A DNA stretch of 46,832 bases, taken from Thermoanaerobaculum sp. (GTDB lineage Bacteria > Acidobacteriota > Thermoanaerobaculia > Multivoradales > UBA5704). A model generated the notes under the pieces. The model saw only the letters and a program-made list of their open reading frames with translations. It did not search any database and was not told the origin of the DNA. The stretch is taken from contig JAJKHS010000032.1 of NCBI GenBank assembly GCA_021154885.1, positions 1 to 46,832 of the forward strand, given 5' to 3'. Positions within the stretch are counted from its first letter, which is position 1, and every line of letters starts with the position of its first letter. Made by a program: the position numbers and the translations under genes. This document shows positions 44,837 through 46,832 of the stretch, one piece after another.

Positions 44837-45403
44837 ATGGCGGAACGCCAAGATCCTGATTTTTCACTCCCCGCCGGGCTGGACAGTCCGGCGGCCATCC
44901 AGGCTTTCCTCGACGAGATTCCCTACAGCGCGGACCCGTTCTACCGCTGCCCGGCGAGCGTGGTCCGCGATCGCAAGGCGCACTGCTTCGACGGCGCGGT
45001 CTTCGCGGCGGCGGCGTTGCGCCGGCTGGGATTTCCGCCCCTCATCGTGGACATGCTCCCCGAGCGCGACGACGATCACGTGCTGGCGATTTTCAAGATC
45101 GATGGTTCTTGGGGCGCCATCGCCAAGTCCAATTTCGTGGGCATACGTTTTCGCGAGGCGGTATACGCCAGCCTGCGCGAGCTGGTGATGTCCTACTTCG
45201 AATTCTTTTACAACGTGGCTCGCGAGAAGACACTGCGCGGCTACACGGTCCCCTTGAGCCTGAAACCTTTCGATCGCCAGCGCTGGACGACCCGCGACGA
45301 GACCATGGAAGCGATCGCCGCGCGCCTGGACGATCCGCAAGGTCGCCGTGGTGACGCAGCAGATGGTCGCGAGGCTCTCGCCGATGGATTCCCGCTCCTA
45401 TGA
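44837..45403 (+). pseudogene. Transglutaminase-like protein with C-terminal frameshift
   Basis: The 188-residue frame contains a papain/transglutaminase-like core: Cys50 in RKAHCFDGAVFAAAAL and His81 in RDDDHVLAIF. Up to about residue 168 (ETMEAIAARLDDP) it looks normal. Beyond that the translation becomes Gly/Arg/Ala-rich. The alternative phase from about 45340 reads VAVVTQQMVARLSPMDSRSY then EAGLLGVVAEGLYKP, which looks like the authentic C-terminus and runs to a stop at 45513-45515 inside repeat DNA. A one- or two-base frameshift near 45335-45345 is the simplest explanation. Coupled to the ankyrin gene. Confidence 0.65.
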
Positions 45404-45448
45404 GGCCGGGTTGCTGGGGGTAGTGGCCGAGGGGCTCTACAAACCGGG

Positions 45449-45512
45449 CCCTCATCACCCCGGCCCTCTTCTCCCAGCCTCCCCCCCGACTGCCGGGAGA
45501 AGAGGGAGTGGT
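45449..45512. repeat. Palindromic GC-rich repeat, family P copy 3 (truncated)
   Basis: Its first 27 bp (CCCTCATCACCCCGGCCCTC and on) match exactly the reverse complement of the right end of copy 2 at about 7975-8001. The central arms are largely missing, leaving CTCTTCTCCC against GGGAGAAGAG as a short hairpin. Confidence 0.65.
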
Positions 45513-45548
45513 TAGTCTGAAACAAGCAGAAGCAAGGCCCCTGGGACC

Positions 45549-45582
45549 GCCGGCGTCTCGCCGGCTACTTACTCCGTTTTTT
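45549..45582 (+). terminator. Hairpin plus T-run
   Basis: GCCGGCG-TCT-CGCCGGC is a perfect 7-bp stem with 3-nt loop at 45549-45565, followed 11 nt later by TTTTTT. The spacing is long for an intrinsic terminator, but it lies where the ankyrin/transglutaminase transcript should end and just past the convergent hicA. Confidence 0.35.
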
Positions 45583-45603
45583 CTTGAGGCCCTCTCTCGC
45601 GTT

Positions 45604-45795
45604 TCACTTTCCAATGGCCGGTAGGGAAAGGCCCTGACAGATTTTCCGCGCCAGAACGTCCGAGATCTCGGTGTGACGCGGAACGGCTTCAATCGTCCCT
45701 GTAGCTGGGTTGCTCCATAAGGAATGTGAGCTGCCCTCTCGTTTGAGGTGGCAGCCGTGCCGGCGAAGATGACGAAGCAAGTCGCCTCGTTTCAC
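45604..45795 (-). CDS. hicA: HicA-family mRNA interferase toxin
   Basis: A 63-residue protein with the double-stranded-RNA-binding-like HicA fold: MKRGDLLRHLRRHGCHLKRE followed by GSSHSLW with the catalytic His24. HicA cleaves mRNAs when not bound by HicB. It overlaps hicB by 4 bp, with the antitoxin gene first. All expected parts are present, in contrast to the two decayed toxins in this window. Confidence 0.85.
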   Translation of the reverse strand: MKRGDLLRHLRRHGCHLKREGSSHSLWSNPATGTIEAVPRHTEISDVLARKICQGLSLPAIGK

Positions 45796-46034
45796 CCAAC
45801 GACGACTTTCTCGCGTAGGGCGGTTCGCGGCAAGCCGCGGAGACCGTCTCGACGCCGGTCATCGAGGATCAATCCAATAGCTTCGGCCAGACTGCTGCGC
45901 GCCTCGTCTTTGGTCCGGCCCTGGCCGTTCGCTCCGGGGATCTCGGGGCAGTAGGCAATGTACCAATCACCGTCTCGCTCGATGACCGCCGTGAACTCGT
46001 TCCTCAACGGCGGCTGTGTTTCCTGGCGCTTCAT
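45792..46034 (-). CDS. hicB: HicB-family antitoxin
   Basis: An 80-residue protein with the HicB partial RNase H-like core: FTAVIERDGDWYIAYCPEIP, then GANGQGRTKDEARSSLAEAI. It neutralises HicA. The C-terminal part is short, without an obvious added DNA-binding domain, so autoregulation may need the complex. I chose the ATG at 46034 as the family-like start; the open frame continues upstream without conserved features. Confidence 0.85.
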   Translation of the reverse strand: MKRQETQPPLRNEFTAVIERDGDWYIAYCPEIPGANGQGRTKDEARSSLAEAIGLILDDRRRDGLRGLPRTALREKVVVG

Positions 46035-46161
46035 TTTAAGTACCTCATTCTTCAGGCTTTTGGAACCATACGTCGATTCCTGGTCCTCGTCAATCCCAAG
46101 AGAGGTTATACTACTTCGCGATTCGCCGGGGACTCCCCCCGGGAACCTACGGAGGACGCCC

Positions 46162-46832
46162 ATGATCAGGTCCGTTGCTTGTTGCGGCATCGTCGCAGGT
46201 CTCTTGTTCGCCTCATCGGGCGCCCCGCAGGGCGCTGCGCCGGCAAAGGTCGCTCCGGCTAAGCCCACGCCGGCGAAGTCCGGGTATCACGTCGCCAAGG
46301 AGATTCCGATTGGCGGGGAGGGGGGCTGGGACTACCTGACCGTGGACTCCGCGGCGCGGCGGCTCTACGTCTCGCATGCCACGAAGGTGGTGGTGGTCGA
46401 CGTCGACAGCGACAAGATCGTCGGCGAGATCGGGAACCTTTCGGGAGTGCACGGCATCGCCGTGGCTCCGGAGCTGGGCCGCGGCTTCATCAGCAACGGC
46501 CGCAGCTCGATGATCACGATCTTCGACCTCAAGACGCTGGCGACCTTAAGCGAGGTCAAGTCCTCGGGCGAGAACCCGGACGCCATCATGTACGACCCCT
46601 TCTCCTCCCAGGTCTTCGCGTTCAACGGCCGGTCCAAGAACGCCACGGTCCTCGACGCCAAGACCGGCAAGGTCGCGGGCACCATCGAGCTCGGGGGCAA
46701 GCCCGAGTTCGCCACCTCGGACCTCAAGGGGAACGTCTTCGTCAACATCGAGGACACCAGCGAGGTCGCGGAGCTTGGCGCCAAGGACCTGAAAGTGAAG
46801 GCGCGCTGGCCGCTCAAGCCGTGCGAGGAGCC
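46162..46832 (+). CDS. YncE-like secreted beta-propeller protein (partial, runs off the window)
   Basis: The first 223 codons of a gene that continues beyond the window. A signal peptide (SVACCGIVAGLLFASSGAP) is followed by an Ala/Pro/Lys linker and YVTN-type propeller blades (GWDYLTVDSAARRLYVSHAT, then VVVVDVDSDKIVGEI and NATVLDAKTGKVAGTIELGG). Such proteins are exported and bind ligands or act in the cell envelope; the function here is unknown. GGAGG lies 7 bp before the ATG. It is divergent from hicBA. Confidence 0.85.
   Translation, partial: MIRSVACCGIVAGLLFASSGAPQGAAPAKVAPAKPTPAKSGYHVAKEIPIGGEGGWDYLTVDSAARRLYVSHATKVVVVDVDSDKIVGEIGNLSGVHGIAVAPELGRGFISNGRSSMITIFDLKTLATLSEVKSSGENPDAIMYDPFSSQVFAFNGRSKNATVLDAKTGKVAGTIELGGKPEFATSDLKGNVFVNIEDTSEVAELGAKDLKVKARWPLKPCEE

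Overview
The window is about 47 kb of very GC-rich DNA carrying an Acidobacteriota-like gene set, most like the Thermoanaerobaculia. Indicators are an orphan ADOP-type ABC permease, a CHRD protein, a secreted S9 peptidase, several secreted proteins of types common in that group, and many kinases. The taxon is an inference from gene content. I saw no rRNA, tRNA, CRISPR array or complete transposase gene. About 30 intact genes are interrupted by several lower-GC islands, four families of non-coding repeats and many decayed genes.

Layout. 1-5.2 kb: uvrB, a PDZ remnant, a BrnT/BrnA module whose toxin has collapsed, a cyclic-nucleotide-binding-type sensor kinase and a small secreted Cys-rich protein. 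5.5-11.2 kb: secreted S9 peptidase, PAS-GAF hybrid kinase, secreted alpha/beta hydrolase. 11.3-16.0 kb: a minus-strand operon of four genes joined by 4-bp overlaps (outer-membrane barrel, DUF4390-like exported protein, NtrY-like kinase, NtrC-like sigma-54 activator). 16.5-19.9 kb: an accessory region with an unannotated 56-residue lanthipeptide-like precursor, gene fragments (vWA, cyclic-2,3-diphosphoglycerate synthetase), an internally deleted SRPBCC protein, an AT-richer gene for a two-TM/beta-rich/SUKH-like protein, an orphan VapB antitoxin with a VapC stump, and a MITE-like element. 19.9-21.9 kb: MoxR ATPase plus vWA partner. 22-35.6 kb: mostly envelope functions (RND/MMPL transporter, MgtC, metallophosphoesterase, ADOP permease, AsmA-like giant, CHRD, thioesterase). 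35.6-40.4 kb: a lower-GC, tightly packed convergent four-gene module (zinc-ribbon protein, unknown helical protein, single-domain receiver, multi-GAF kinase). 40.5-42.5 kb: three minor pilins and a secreted phosphatase. 42.5-43.1 kb: a 27-unit minisatellite with higher-order structure. 43.2-46.8 kb: ankyrin protein, a frameshifted transglutaminase-like gene, an intact hicBA module and a truncated beta-propeller gene.

Themes. Toxins or catalytic cores have been deleted while flanking parts remain (brnT, vapC, GNAT, SRPBCC). A hairpin family built on a 9-nt AGGGACnnn period sits at gene ends. The best candidates for undescribed biology are the orphan RiPP precursor at 16591-16761, the two-TM/SUKH protein at 17813-19252, the four-gene module at 35691-40427 and the ordered array at 42511-43057.
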